Positions 17,459 to 25,785 are shown, numbered from the stretch's first letter. The stretch: 41,946 bases of DNA from Verrucomicrobia bacterium GWF2_51_19 (GCA_001831095.1 MIDP01000015.1:1-41946), one strand, 5' to 3'. Notes: a model not told the origin generated them from the sequence alone. Translations and numbers: made by a program.

Positions 17459-18025
17459 TTACAGCTTCATGAGTTCTTGTTCTTTATGTTTAATATGTGT
17501 AGCGATTTGTTCAATGACCTTATCGGTTTTATTTTGGATATCTTTTTCGATACGTTTAAAGTCATCTTCTGACAAGAGGCCATCTTTTTGAGACTTTTTG
17601 GCGACATCCATTGCATCGCGACGGACACCTCTAATGGCGACACGGCCGTTTTCAGCCATATTGTGGATCGTTTTGACGAGCTCTTGGCGGCGTTCACGGC
17701 TGAGTTCTGGAACGAAGCAGCGGATGACACAACCATCGACGGCTGGGTTGAGGCCGATATTGGCGACTTGAATGCCCTTTTCGATAGCCTTAGCTGTCCC
17801 TTTATCCCAAGGTTCTATGCGGATCGTTTTGGCATCAGGGGTCGTCACCGCGGCGATATCCTTAATGAGCATATTGGTTCCGTACGACTCGATAAAAACA
17901 GAGACATTTTCCACCATGCTCGGCGAAGCCTTGCCGGTATGAATCGTGCTGAACTCGTGGAGCGTGTGGTCGAGAGCCTTTGCCATTTTAGCATCAGTGT
18001 CTTTCAAAATTTTCTGTGTGTCCAT
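17459..18025 (-). CDS. frr: Ribosome recycling factor
   Basis: A 188-residue protein of normal RRF length that splits the ribosome from mRNA after termination together with EF-G. Family segments are clear: STIHTGKASPSMVENVSV near residues 26-43, YGTNMLIKDIAAVTTPDAKTI, IEPWDKGTAKAIEKGI, NIGLNPAVDG and PELSRERRQELVK, then a long C-terminal helical arm. In chlamydiae frr usually follows pyrH; here pyrH is not next to it, and a family C repeat lies upstream. The stop is directly followed by the arm of a family B remnant. Confidence 0.96.
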   Translation of the reverse strand: MDTQKILKDTDAKMAKALDHTLHEFSTIHTGKASPSMVENVSVFIESYGTNMLIKDIAAVTTPDAKTIRIEPWDKGTAKAIEKGIQVANIGLNPAVDGCVIRCFVPELSRERRQELVKTIHNMAENGRVAIRGVRRDAMDVAKKSQKDGLLSEDDFKRIEKDIQNKTDKVIEQIATHIKHKEQELMKL

Positions 18026-18076
18026 AGGCTTTTATCTATAACACACTTTCAACGAGAGCGTAAAGATTTTTATTTC

Positions 18077-18249
18077 AAGACCGTTGAAAAAACGTCAATC
18101 ATTAGCGAAATTTTATTACCGCGCATCGGTTTTCCGATGCGCCCTGGATGCGCCGTTAGAGAGCGTCTTGCAGACGCGGATCGGTTAAAAATTCAGGAAG
18201 TCGATTTCACCATTTGGTGAAATTTAAATTAGAACACTCATGACCATGC
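18077..18249. repeat. Family C palindrome-string repeat, copy at 18.1 kb
   Basis: It starts with an AAGACCGTTGAAAAAA arm-like sequence, then gtcaatcattagcgaaattt, and continues as a string of small perfect palindromes. These are gcgcatcggttttccgatgcgc (18121-18142), gcgtcttgcagacgc (near 18160-18175) and tttcaccatttggtgaaa (near 18205-18222), with a gatgcgccgttagagagc module in between. The last 44 bases (about 18206-18249) recur, inverted, at 35245-35288. No coding potential. The modules reappear in different order at 35.3 and 36.0 kb. Confidence 0.8.
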
Positions 18250-18339
18250 AGGCCTCAATTAGAAAGGCAACGCGACCAATATGACTTGTTTTTCGCTAAT
18301 TATTGAGGCTCACTTGCCTCCCTTATGTTCATGCCAAGT

Positions 18340-18397
18340 GTTGCATTTCGACGTTGAATGGACCTATCAATTAAAATGTTGCACTTCATTGTTTAAT
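18340..18397. mobile_element. IS30-like terminal remnants
   Basis: Two short sequences of the IS30-family terminal type occur in tandem: GTTGCATTTC at 18340 and GTTGCACTTC at 18378. The second continues as gttgcacttcattgtttaat, whose exact reverse complement (20 bases) lies at 34203-34222 over the rsmA stop codon. No transposase remains here. The remnant sits between the family C repeat and the ABC ATPase gene, so the gap 18026-18415 is made mostly of repeat debris. Confidence 0.5.
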
Positions 18398-18415
18398 AAA
18401 CGAGGTTTGTTTTTA

Positions 18416-19075
18416 ATGTGCTTTGATCTCCAATATGTCTCCTATGCCATTGGGCAACATGTTGTGTTGCGCAACCTGAATGCAATCTTTGCCGAAAAGA
18501 GCATTCATGTCATTCGAGGCCCCAATGGTTCTGGAAAGACCACCCTTCTCCGTCTTCTCTTGGGCGAACTCATGCCCACTCAGGGGTCTATTTTTTTAAA
18601 AAAGACGCCTCTCCATCAACTCGGGTGGCAAGCATTGGCAATCGAAAGAGCCTTCCTTCCGCAACACCACACGCTCTGCTTCAATCTCAAAGTGCATGAA
18701 GTGATCGCTCTCGGCTTTGCCCCTTTTGCGCTCCTGCCTCATGAAAAACAAGCCATCACAGAGACTTTGTTGGACCTCTTTCAAGTCGCGCCACTCGCAC
18801 ACAAAAATTACCTCCATCTCTCTGGAGGAGAAAAACAACTCGTTCAACTCTCACGTATCTTTGGTCAGGCCCGAGCCGCACTCTCACTTGGTCACACGCC
18901 AACGCTGCTACTCGACGAACCCTTCAATACCCTCGATAACGCACGCAAAAAGACACTCGTACAGGCCATCGAATCCTTGCCTGCAACGGTTATTCTCACA
19001 CTCCACGGGCATAACCCCTTTAAGACAGCTGCAAAATGGTCAATAGCGGCCTCATCTTTATTGCTAGAACAATAG
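18416..19075 (+). CDS. ABC transporter ATP-binding protein, HmuV/FecE-like
   Basis: A 219-residue ABC ATPase. Walker A is GPNGSGKTT (residues 35-43), the Q-loop lies in FLPQHH, the signature is LSGGEKQLVQLSR, Walker B is PTLLLDEPFNTLD, and the switch His is in ILTLHGHN. The layout VHEVIALGFAPF before the signature resembles haem/siderophore/metal importers. No permease or binding protein gene is adjacent, so it is an orphan here. The frame is open further upstream to 18281, but the ATG at 18416 is preceded by CGAGG about 10 bases upstream and fits the family start. Confidence 0.88.
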   Translation: MCFDLQYVSYAIGQHVVLRNLNAIFAEKSIHVIRGPNGSGKTTLLRLLLGELMPTQGSIFLKKTPLHQLGWQALAIERAFLPQHHTLCFNLKVHEVIALGFAPFALLPHEKQAITETLLDLFQVAPLAHKNYLHLSGGEKQLVQLSRIFGQARAALSLGHTPTLLLDEPFNTLDNARKKTLVQAIESLPATVILTLHGHNPFKTAAKWSIAASSLLLEQ

Positions 19076-19093
19076 AGAGGCCATCTAGAAAAG

Positions 19094-19126
19094 TGCAAAT
19101 GGCGCTATTTTGCAGCGGTCTTTTTT
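19094..19126 (+). terminator. Possible Rho-independent terminator after ABC gene
   Basis: TGCAAA at 19094-19099 pairs with TTTGCA at 19108-19113 around a short loop, then GCGGTC and a run of six T. It looks like a shrunken repeat arm (GTGCAAATGGC with TTTTGCAGCGGTCTTTTTT). It lies between the convergent ABC and rpsU genes. Confidence 0.45.
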
Positions 19127-19129
19127 GGG

Positions 19130-19330
19130 CTACATTTTTTCGTAGCGGACACGCAGCATATTGCTGAATGCAGAGACTTTTTCTTTGCGGCGGCGGCGCT
19201 CGCATGGCTTTTCGAAATAGCGCTTAGCACGGACATCGCGGATGACGCCTTCGCGGTCCAATTTTTTCTTCAAGCGACGCAGGGCCTTTTCCAAAGCCTC
19301 GCCTTTACGCATTTTGACTTCAACTGACAT
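19130..19330 (-). CDS. rpsU: Small ribosomal subunit protein bS21
   Basis: A 66-residue basic protein with the S21 pattern: VKMRKGEALEKALRRLKKKLD near the start, KRYFEKPCERRRRKEKV in the middle. S21 sits near the mRNA exit/anti-Shine-Dalgarno region of the 30S subunit. The N-terminus (MSVEVKMRKGE) is two or so residues longer than many S21 proteins. It stands alone, not next to dnaJ as in Chlamydia. Confidence 0.94.
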   Translation of the reverse strand: MSVEVKMRKGEALEKALRRLKKKLDREGVIRDVRAKRYFEKPCERRRRKEKVSAFSNMLRVRYEKM

Positions 19331-19384
19331 GTTTGTGTTTCTTTTTTTGAATTAAAGTTTTACCATAAGGATACATTATAGGGC

Positions 19385-20038
19385 CTAGGTCAATCCTATA
19401 TCTAATAAAATTTTTTGAGCGCGGGCGTCGTCGTTGTGGAGATCGGGGTATACAGCCTTTAACGCTTCCAAATTTTTATAACGGCGGCAGACGAGGCGAA
19501 CTTTAGAAAAAGGTTTGGGTATGCGAAAACCGTCCCAGGACTTGAGCTGCCAATAGGCGCTGTAATTTGGGGACACAAAGCAGAGGTCGACGGTTGATTT
19601 TTCTGCGATAAAGAGAGCACCACGGTTGAAAGCGTAACGGGGGCCGCGCGGGCCATCGGGTGTTATGGCGATGTCGTGGCCGCTGTCGGTCTTTTTGAGC
19701 AGTTCACGAAGGGCGGTAGAACCACGGTGATTGTTGGATCCGCGGACGACACCAATGCCGAAAACGCGGAAGATGGCAGCCAACCAAGCGCCATCCTTGC
19801 TTGAACTGATGAGACCGTACAGCGAACGTCCTTTTCGATAACGTCGATAGAGCTCGCTCGCGCAAAAGAGCCGATTGTGCCAAAACAGGCCGATGACCGG
19901 CCGGCTAGTATCTTGCAGGTAGGCTATGCTATGCGCGTCTACCTCAAAACGCAAGCTGCGATTCCACAAGTAAAACAACCACGCCAACGGGTATAATAGC
20001 CAGTAGCGCCAGGCTCGAATGTGTTCTATCTGACGCAT
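19385..20038 (-). CDS. DUF374 lysophospholipid acyltransferase-like protein
   Basis: A 217-residue protein of the LPLAT superfamily, DUF374 type. An N-terminal hydrophobic segment (YWLLYPLAWLFYLW) is followed by PVIGLFWHNRLF, LISSSKDGAWLAAIFRVFGI, VRGSNNHRGSTALREL and AITPDGPRGPRY. In this class the HN and PDGPRGP motifs correspond to the acyltransferase catalytic and substrate-binding sites. It may acylate a lipid A-type or phospholipid precursor at the inner membrane. I chose the ATG at 20038 because GAGG lies 5 bases upstream; an ATG at 20095 would add 19 residues lacking family character. Confidence 0.82.
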   Translation of the reverse strand: MRQIEHIRAWRYWLLYPLAWLFYLWNRSLRFEVDAHSIAYLQDTSRPVIGLFWHNRLFCASELYRRYRKGRSLYGLISSSKDGAWLAAIFRVFGIGVVRGSNNHRGSTALRELLKKTDSGHDIAITPDGPRGPRYAFNRGALFIAEKSTVDLCFVSPNYSAYWQLKSWDGFRIPKPFSKVRLVCRRYKNLEALKAVYPDLHNDDARAQKILLDIGLT

Positions 20039-20206
20039 AAAGACCTCGTGAAAATGCCCTGTAGCTCCTCTGGCCTGACTGACACATTTTGCCAAAGTCT
20101 TGGTTCATAGTAATCAACAGGCTGTAAAAGTCTAGGCATATTAAAGATATCAATCTTTATACAAATACTAAACTTTCGCCGCGTCAATCCGATTTACGAA
20201 CGTGGT

Positions 20207-20353
20207 ATGAAAGTCATCAAACATAGAAAAGGCTGGGACCGCAAAGAGTTTCTTTTTCTATTGGCAGTGGCGCTATTAGCCGTCATTTCACCTTTCTTTT
20301 TGCCAGAGATTAAGGACATTCCAACGTATCCCGCCTATTTTGACCTCGATTAA
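20207..20353 (+). CDS. Small single-pass membrane protein, 48 residues
   Basis: An ATG frame starts MKVIKHRKGWDRKEFLFLLA, with a basic N-terminus and then one strongly hydrophobic segment (FLFLLAVALLAVISPFFL, about residues 15-32) and a short acidic tail ending PAYFDLD. This is a typical N-in single-span architecture, unlikely by chance. It lies in the gap between the divergent DUF374 gene and the second DUF4143 gene. No clear Shine-Dalgarno is visible, and no family is recognised. Confidence 0.5.
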   Translation: MKVIKHRKGWDRKEFLFLLAVALLAVISPFFLPEIKDIPTYPAYFDLD

Positions 20354-20412
20354 CAACGGGGCCGCGGCGGCGACTGTTGCCACACAGCGGCCTCATTTTT
20401 TCAACGGTCTTT
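20354..20412. repeat. Repeat-arm remnant upstream of second DUF4143 gene
   Basis: A GC-rich stretch with gcggcctcattttttcaacggtctttta, the typical right end of a family A element, without its left arm or core. It starts right after the stop of the small membrane ORF, so it may serve as that gene's terminator. The following 50 bases up to the GTG at 20466 are AT-rich and contain a tataaagtctaactttata palindrome that may hold a promoter or operator. Confidence 0.45.
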
Positions 20413-20465
20413 TATTGACTTCGTGGCTCACCTCGACCAATATAAAGTCTAACTTTATATTTGCC

Positions 20466-21683
20466 GTGTATATCCATCGCACTCTTTCAGCACACATTTT
20501 GGAAGCCAACGCCTATTTTCAGGTGTTGTTTTTAACGGGTCCCCGTCAAGTCGGGAAAACCACCTTATTGCAAAACCTGCAGCAAGATAAACGAACCTAC
20601 ATTTCATTGGACGACTTGGCCACGCGCATGGCCGCCATAGAGGATCCTGCTGGCTTTTTAGATCGATTGCAATTACCCGTTTTGATTGACGAAGTTCAAT
20701 ACGCGCCGAACCTGTTCCCGTACATCAAGATGATTGTCGATCGCGAAAAAAAACCGGGGCTGTTTTGGTTGACGGGATCGCAACAGTTTTCCTTGATGAA
20801 AAACGTTTCCGAGTCGCTCGCGGGCAGGGTCGCCATTTTTGATCTGAAGGGGTTGTCTTTGTCTGAGGAATTGGGCTTATATGAAACGAAGCCATTTTTG
20901 CCGACACCTGCCGTTATAAAAGAACGCCAACAACGTACGCCATTGAGTGCGCAGGATGTGTTTTTCCGCATGTGGCGGGGCAGCTTTCCCAGCGTTGTTT
21001 TAAGCGAAGGGAAGACATGGCAGCGGTTCTACGAGTCCTACGTGACAACTTACATTGAGCGGGATATTCGTGACTATCTGAATGTGGGTAACATTCTCGC
21101 TTTTCGAAAATTCATGCAAGTGGCGGCCGCTCGCACCGGTCAAATGCTCAATTACAGAGAGATTTCAAAAGAAATGGGGGTCAGCGAGCCAACGATCAAA
21201 TCTTGGTTCGGCTTGCTGGAGTTAACGGGGCTCGTCTTCTTACTGCAGCCATATTTCCCAAATCTCAACAAGCGATTGATTAAAACACCCAAGTTTTACT
21301 TCATGGATACGGGACTCTGCTGCTTTTTAACAAAATGGCTCAATCCAGATGTTTTAGAAAATGGCGGTATGGCCGGTCCGATGCTCGAGACTTATGTTGT
21401 TTCGGAAATATTAAAATCATACATTCACAACGGACGTTCTCCGCAAATTTACTATTACACCGATAGAGAAAAGCATGAAGTGGATGTCTTGCTCGAGGAA
21501 AATGGCCAGATTCACCCTATAGAAATCAAAAAATCGGCATCGATTCGGTATTCTAATTTTAAAGGTTTTGACTTCCTTCAAAATTTGAAGCGCCCCATTG
21601 GAGCTGGCTGTGTTTTATCGTTCAATAATACAGTCCTCCCTATTGGAACTGGTGTGGATGTTGTTCCAATCGGTCTGATCTAA
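20466..21683 (+). CDS. AAA-family ATPase with C-terminal DUF4143 domain (second paralogue)
   Basis: A 405-residue protein from GTG 20466 (MYIHRTLSAHILEANAYF), the usual start of the family; the open frame further upstream looks non-coding. Walker A is GPRQVGKTTL near residues 31-40, Walker B is PVLIDEVQYAPN, and FWLTGSQQFSLMKNVSESLAGR follows. A wHTH-like REISKEMGVSEPTIKSWFGLLE and the DUF4143 end with YYYTDREKHEVDVLLEE and IHPIEIKKSA (nuclease-like fold) follow. It is only distantly similar to the paralogue at 7.2-8.4 kb, so they are not a recent duplication. It converges on ptsI. Confidence 0.87.
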   Translation: MYIHRTLSAHILEANAYFQVLFLTGPRQVGKTTLLQNLQQDKRTYISLDDLATRMAAIEDPAGFLDRLQLPVLIDEVQYAPNLFPYIKMIVDREKKPGLFWLTGSQQFSLMKNVSESLAGRVAIFDLKGLSLSEELGLYETKPFLPTPAVIKERQQRTPLSAQDVFFRMWRGSFPSVVLSEGKTWQRFYESYVTTYIERDIRDYLNVGNILAFRKFMQVAAARTGQMLNYREISKEMGVSEPTIKSWFGLLELTGLVFLLQPYFPNLNKRLIKTPKFYFMDTGLCCFLTKWLNPDVLENGGMAGPMLETYVVSEILKSYIHNGRSPQIYYYTDREKHEVDVLLEENGQIHPIEIKKSASIRYSNFKGFDFLQNLKRPIGAGCVLSFNNTVLPIGTGVDVVPIGLI

Positions 21684-21698
21684 GATGGATGGTTATAT

Positions 21699-23477
21699 TC
21701 ACAGCGACAACGTGCCCATGTGGTCCGCGTAGAACTTGCGGAAGAGCTGCAAAATTTCGTTGGGGTCGACCATTTTATTGGCTTGTTTGGCCAGTTTTTT
21801 GAGTTGGGCGAGGTCGGCGGAGGCGAGTAGGTATTTAATTTCTGGTAAGAGGACGGGGTTTATGCTGAGCTCTTGGATGCCCAATCCGACTAAAAATGGC
21901 GCGTAGAGCGGGTCACCGGCCATTTCGCCGCAGACGCTGACGGGTGTTTTGCTCTTTTTAGCGGACTCTACAATTTGAACCAGTGCGCGGAGGACAGCCG
22001 GATGATTGGGCTGGTATAAGTGGGCGATGCGGTCGTTGATGCGGTCGACGGCGAGGAGGTATTGGATGAGGTCGTTGGTTCCGACGCTGAAAAACTGTGC
22101 GTGTTTGGCGAGTCGATCGGCGATGTAGACGGCACCTGGGATTTCTATCATGCAGCCGATGGGAATATTTTCGTCAAAACGGATGCCCTGTAACCTCAAC
22201 TCGGCCCGTGCTTCTTCTAGGACTTGGTTGGCCTGGATCATCTCCATTTCGCTGCTGATCATCGGGTAGAGGATCTTGACGACGCCGTACGCGCTCGACC
22301 GCAGAATGGCGCGCAACTGTTCTTTAAAGAGCTCTTTGTGTTCGAGGCAAAAACGGATGGCGCGAAAGCCCATAAAGGGATTTTCTTCCTCGGCGACGAA
22401 GGCGTAATTTTTCAAACGTTTATCGCCACCCAAGTCGAGCGTGCGGATGGTGACCGGTCTTGGCGTCAATTTTGAGACGATGGTGCGGTAGATCTCGAAT
22501 TGCTGCTCTTCTGAAGGGAAACCCTCGCCGCGTAGGTAGAGAGATTCGGTTCGCAGCAGACCGACGCCGCCAGCTTGACATTCCAGGACGTTGTCGACGT
22601 CGTCGAGGCCCTCGATGTTGGCCAACAAGCGTATGGGCTTTTTATCCTTTGTTTGTGTCGGCACATCGCAGGCCTTCAAAAAGACTTTTTTGCGGTGCTC
22701 GTGCTTGTCTTCGAGTTTGCCGTACTGCTGGAGGGTCTTTTGCGACGGGTTTAAAAAGACCAGACCCTCGTAGCCGTCGATGAGAAGCTGATCGCCGTCT
22801 TCGACTTTCCAACTGATGTCGTGTAACCCCACGACGGCCGGGACGCGCAATGATCGCGCCATAATGACGGAATGGCTCGTTCGACTACCGCTGTCTGTGA
22901 CGATGCCGAGGACGCGATCCTTTGAAAACGACGCGGCATCAGAAGGTGTCAGGTCTTCGGATAAAATAATGCTAGGGGTCGTCAGGCGATAACCGATGGC
23001 GATCTTGTCCTGGCCAAGAAGGTTGTGAAGGAGGCGCCTGGAGACGTCGCGGATGTCGGTGACGCGTTCTCTAATATACTCATCGTTGATGTGTGAAAAC
23101 TCGCTGATGTAGCGCTTGGCAACGATGTGAAAACAGTAATCGATGTTGCAGGAGTGCTCGTTGTGGTAGTCGATCGTCTCCTGAATCAGTGCCTGGTCTT
23201 CCAAGACGAGCAGGTGGGAGTCGAAGATCTTGGCCTCGTTTTCCCCCAGCTTGTTGGCGACCTTTGCCCTTACTTGAGCAATCTGTTCGCGTGTCTTGAT
23301 GAGAGCGCTCTGGAAACGTTGTATTTCCTCGTCGTGGCGGGTCTTGTCGATTTGGTAGATGGGGACTTCCAGCTCCTTTTGCAAAAAAATAAAGACCGGC
23401 CCAAAGGAGACGCCCGGCGATGCGGCGATGCCCCGAAAGCAAGCTTCCTTTTTCTGTCTATGGAATCGAACCGGCAT
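21699..23477 (-). CDS. ptsI: Phosphoenolpyruvate-protein phosphotransferase (PTS enzyme I)
   Basis: A 592-residue enzyme I of full length. It autophosphorylates from phosphoenolpyruvate and passes phosphate to HPr. The phospho-His is His202 in DSGSRTSHSVIMARSLRVPAV. The PEP-binding barrel contains LLRTESLYL, IRTLDLGGDK and FFSVGTNDLIQYLLAVDR, and the active-site Cys is in PVSVCGEMAGDP near residue 500. ptsH is not adjacent and no sugar-specific EII is in the window. In chlamydiae the PTS is incomplete and thought to be regulatory, so the same may hold here; that is inference. Confidence 0.95.
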   Translation of the reverse strand: MPVRFHRQKKEACFRGIAASPGVSFGPVFIFLQKELEVPIYQIDKTRHDEEIQRFQSALIKTREQIAQVRAKVANKLGENEAKIFDSHLLVLEDQALIQETIDYHNEHSCNIDYCFHIVAKRYISEFSHINDEYIRERVTDIRDVSRRLLHNLLGQDKIAIGYRLTTPSIILSEDLTPSDAASFSKDRVLGIVTDSGSRTSHSVIMARSLRVPAVVGLHDISWKVEDGDQLLIDGYEGLVFLNPSQKTLQQYGKLEDKHEHRKKVFLKACDVPTQTKDKKPIRLLANIEGLDDVDNVLECQAGGVGLLRTESLYLRGEGFPSEEQQFEIYRTIVSKLTPRPVTIRTLDLGGDKRLKNYAFVAEEENPFMGFRAIRFCLEHKELFKEQLRAILRSSAYGVVKILYPMISSEMEMIQANQVLEEARAELRLQGIRFDENIPIGCMIEIPGAVYIADRLAKHAQFFSVGTNDLIQYLLAVDRINDRIAHLYQPNHPAVLRALVQIVESAKKSKTPVSVCGEMAGDPLYAPFLVGLGIQELSINPVLLPEIKYLLASADLAQLKKLAKQANKMVDPNEILQLFRKFYADHMGTLSL

Positions 23478-23613
23478 GACGGCCTACCAATAAATCGTTA
23501 TTTTCGAAAAGTTGCAACTGAAAAAAACTCTCTAAATAACTGTTGTCTTTGTTAAAAAAACCTTTTATTCAATTCATAGCCTGCGTTTACGTTGGCGTAA
23601 ATCTATTAACTGT

Positions 23614-23883
23614 ATGATATCTCCATATCCACCGCTTCTCGATAGTATTGTTTTTTTGAGCACAGGACTGGTCTTGGTCCTCTTTGTCTTGTCCATGTTG
23701 ACCGCGCTGACGTGGTTTATGGGCTTTTGCGTGCGACTGTCGCAAAAAACACCTTGTACGGAATCATGCGTGGCCATGGATCCGAAAAAAGTGGTCGCCA
23801 TTACGGCTGCCGTGCATTCCTTTTTGGGAGATTCGGTCAAGGTCGTCTCTGTTCAACCCTCGTGTAACCAAAAAACCAACTAA
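23614..23883 (+). CDS. oadG: Sodium pump decarboxylase gamma subunit (OadG-like)
   Basis: An 89-residue protein with one N-terminal membrane span (about residues 9-37, IVFLSTGLVLVLFVLSMLTALTWFMG) and a soluble tail. This is the layout of OadG/MmdD subunits, which anchor the carboxyltransferase to the membrane beta subunit. The tail segment DPKKVVAITAAVHSFLGDS is the typical region of the gamma/delta subunit. The biotin-carrier gene follows by 7 bases and the beta subunit after that, giving an operon. The symbol is by analogy; substrate is not shown. Confidence 0.8.
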   Translation: MISPYPPLLDSIVFLSTGLVLVLFVLSMLTALTWFMGFCVRLSQKTPCTESCVAMDPKKVVAITAAVHSFLGDSVKVVSVQPSCNQKTN

Positions 23884-23890
23884 CTTTTTT

Positions 23891-24235
23891 ATGCAAAAAC
23901 ACCTGAAAGTTTCCGTCGACGGTCAAACCTTCGATGTCGTCGTTGAATGTTCCGAGACAACTCACGTTGCCTCCTCACCCTCTCCTGTAGCGCCGTCAGC
24001 TCCTGTTGTGGTTGCCTCGACACCAGCATACACGCTGAAGAGCCCCCTTGCCGGCAAAGTCGTCTCTATCGACGTCGCCATTGGTCAAAGCATTGCAAAG
24101 GGCCAAAAAGTCCTCACACTCGAGGCGATGAAGATGAACACCGTGATCTCGGCAACCGAAAATGGCACAGTTCGCTCCATCCTCGTTATCGCAGGTCAGG
24201 CGATTGAAGAAGGTCAACCCCTAATGGCGCTCTAA
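23891..24235 (+). CDS. Biotin carboxyl carrier protein of a membrane decarboxylase
   Basis: A 114-residue protein. A short N-terminal segment (HLKVSVDGQTFDVVVE) is followed by an Ala/Pro/Ser-rich linker (about 26-47) and a biotinyl domain. The biotin is attached to Lys81 in LEAMKMNTV. It carries CO2 from the carboxyltransferase to the beta subunit. As a free-standing carrier it resembles glutaconyl-CoA or methylmalonyl-CoA decarboxylase gamma subunits rather than the fused OadA tail. The beta subunit starts 2 bases after its stop. Confidence 0.9.
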   Translation: MQKHLKVSVDGQTFDVVVECSETTHVASSPSPVAPSAPVVVASTPAYTLKSPLAGKVVSIDVAIGQSIAKGQKVLTLEAMKMNTVISATENGTVRSILVIAGQAIEEGQPLMAL

Positions 24236-24237
24236 TT

Positions 24238-25620
24238 ATGTGGGAAACATGCTCAACGCTCTTTCAAAATATGGGGTTTTGCGACCTCACCGGAGGCATG
24301 CTCATTATGTGGGCTGTCTCCTTTACGCTCTTTTACCTCGCTATCTCCAAAGGGTTTGAGCCCCTCCTGCTCATCCCTATCGGATTTGGCGCGCTTTTGG
24401 CGAACTTGCCGACTGAGGGAATGACCAACAAGCCATCGGGCTGGTTGAGGAGCCCAAAGGATGGCATCATTGAAAAGGTTGCTGTCCAGCAGGGCGATAC
24501 GATTACGTTACCGCGTGTCGAAAAAGAGGGCGAACTGCCCGTTGCCTTTTACCTGAAAGTGATAAACCAAAAGACGCAGGCCGAAGAGCTGCTGTCGATC
24601 TCGTTTGAGTCGAGCGGCCGCATCACGCGCGTCCTGGCGGAAGCTGGACAAAAGGTGGTCGCCGGTCAGCCCATTGTCGAGACGCATTCAACGAAAACTG
24701 GTGGCTTTTACCACTACATCTCTCTCGGAATTATTTTGGAAATTTTTCCGCCAGTCATCTTTTTGGGCGTCGGTGCCCTGACCGACTTTGGCCCGCTCAT
24801 CGCCAACCCCGTTACCCTGATTTTGGGCGCGGCGGCGCAATTGGGCATCTTTTTCACCGTTGTGGGAGCTAGCTTGCTCGGCTTCAGCATGCAACAGGCT
24901 GCCTCGATTGGCATTATCGGCGGAGCAGATGGACCGACGTCGATCTTTTTAGCTAACAAACTCGCGCCCGAGCTCCTCGCCCCGATCGCCGTTGCAGCCT
25001 ACAGCTACATGTCGCTCGTGCCGCTCATTCAACCCCCCATTATGCGACTTTTGACAACCAAAAAGGAACGCCTAATACGCATGAAGTCCTTGCGGCATGT
25101 GTCTCGCATGGAAAAGATAATTTTTGCAACCGTCGTAGCAATCGCCTGTATATTGATAGTTCCCGACGCCTCGGCCTTGATTGCCATGCTCATGCTCGGT
25201 AACTTCTTGCGCGAATCCGGTGTAACCGAACGCCTCACCAAGTCCGCTCAAAACGAAATCATCAACATTGTGACAATCTTTTTGGGCACCAGCGTCGGCA
25301 TCACAATGACGAGCGACCGCTTCTTGAGCCCGCAAACGCTCAAAATCTTGGCCCTCGGTATAGTCGCCTTTTCCTTTTCAACAGCCGGTGGCGTCCTCAT
25401 GGCAAAAGCACTCAACCTCTTTTATCGCAAAAACCCAATCAACCCACTCATCGGCTCTGCGGGTGTTTCGGCTGTCCCTATGGCCGCACGCGTCTCGCAC
25501 GTCGAAGGGCAGCGAGCTGACCCACACAACTACCTCTTGATGCACGCCATGGGGCCTAACGTCGCTGGCGTCATTGGGACTGCGGTTGTGGCGGGTTATT
25601 TCATCGCCACTCTGAGCTAA
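24238..25620 (+). CDS. oadB: Sodium-translocating decarboxylase beta subunit with internal lipoyl-like insert
   Basis: A 460-residue integral membrane protein. It decarboxylates carboxybiotin and pumps Na+ out. Family motifs: GFEPLLLIPIGFGALLANLP (39-58), FLGVGALTDFGPLIANP (175-191, with the conserved Asp), IGGADGPTSIF and the C-terminal NPLIGSAGVSAVP. Residues about 62-153, between the first loop and the next span, form an extra soluble part, SPKDGIIEKVAVQQGDTI ... SSGRITRVLAEAGQKVVAGQPIVET, that looks like a barrel-sandwich (biotinyl/lipoyl) fold without an attachment Lys motif. The insert is unusual for the family as I know it. The alpha subunit is not in the window. Confidence 0.88.
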   Translation: MWETCSTLFQNMGFCDLTGGMLIMWAVSFTLFYLAISKGFEPLLLIPIGFGALLANLPTEGMTNKPSGWLRSPKDGIIEKVAVQQGDTITLPRVEKEGELPVAFYLKVINQKTQAEELLSISFESSGRITRVLAEAGQKVVAGQPIVETHSTKTGGFYHYISLGIILEIFPPVIFLGVGALTDFGPLIANPVTLILGAAAQLGIFFTVVGASLLGFSMQQAASIGIIGGADGPTSIFLANKLAPELLAPIAVAAYSYMSLVPLIQPPIMRLLTTKKERLIRMKSLRHVSRMEKIIFATVVAIACILIVPDASALIAMLMLGNFLRESGVTERLTKSAQNEIINIVTIFLGTSVGITMTSDRFLSPQTLKILALGIVAFSFSTAGGVLMAKALNLFYRKNPINPLIGSAGVSAVPMAARVSHVEGQRADPHNYLLMHAMGPNVAGVIGTAVVAGYFIATLS

Positions 25621-25742
25621 CTGGGCGTAAAATGGCCTCTAGCGGCGTTCTCATCACTTGGGCTAAGTCACCTACCTTAAGTAGGCTCCTGTCGCCCTCG
25701 CTCGTCGGGCCTGGCTATAGGCGCATTTTACACCCAGTTAGT
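25616..25742 (-). repeat. Family A intergenic hairpin element, copy A5
   Basis: The arms CTAACTGGGCGTAAAATG and CATTTTACACCCAGTTAG pair with one mismatch (C opposite A). The left arm includes the oadB stop codon. Both arms have changed together relative to the common AAGACC type. The core is family A on the minus strand (gcctggctatag side at right, tcacctaccttaagtaggct hairpin). It separates the decarboxylase genes from the CoA-transferase gene. Confidence 0.83.
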
Positions 25743-25785
25743 TTCGTTGGTGTTTTGAAGAATAGTTAAAAAAGAGATTAGAAGC

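Noticed and set aside
7225-21683. Recent duplication of the two DUF4143 ATPases
   Set aside because: They share only family motifs and differ strongly elsewhere, so they are old paralogues or separate acquisitions.
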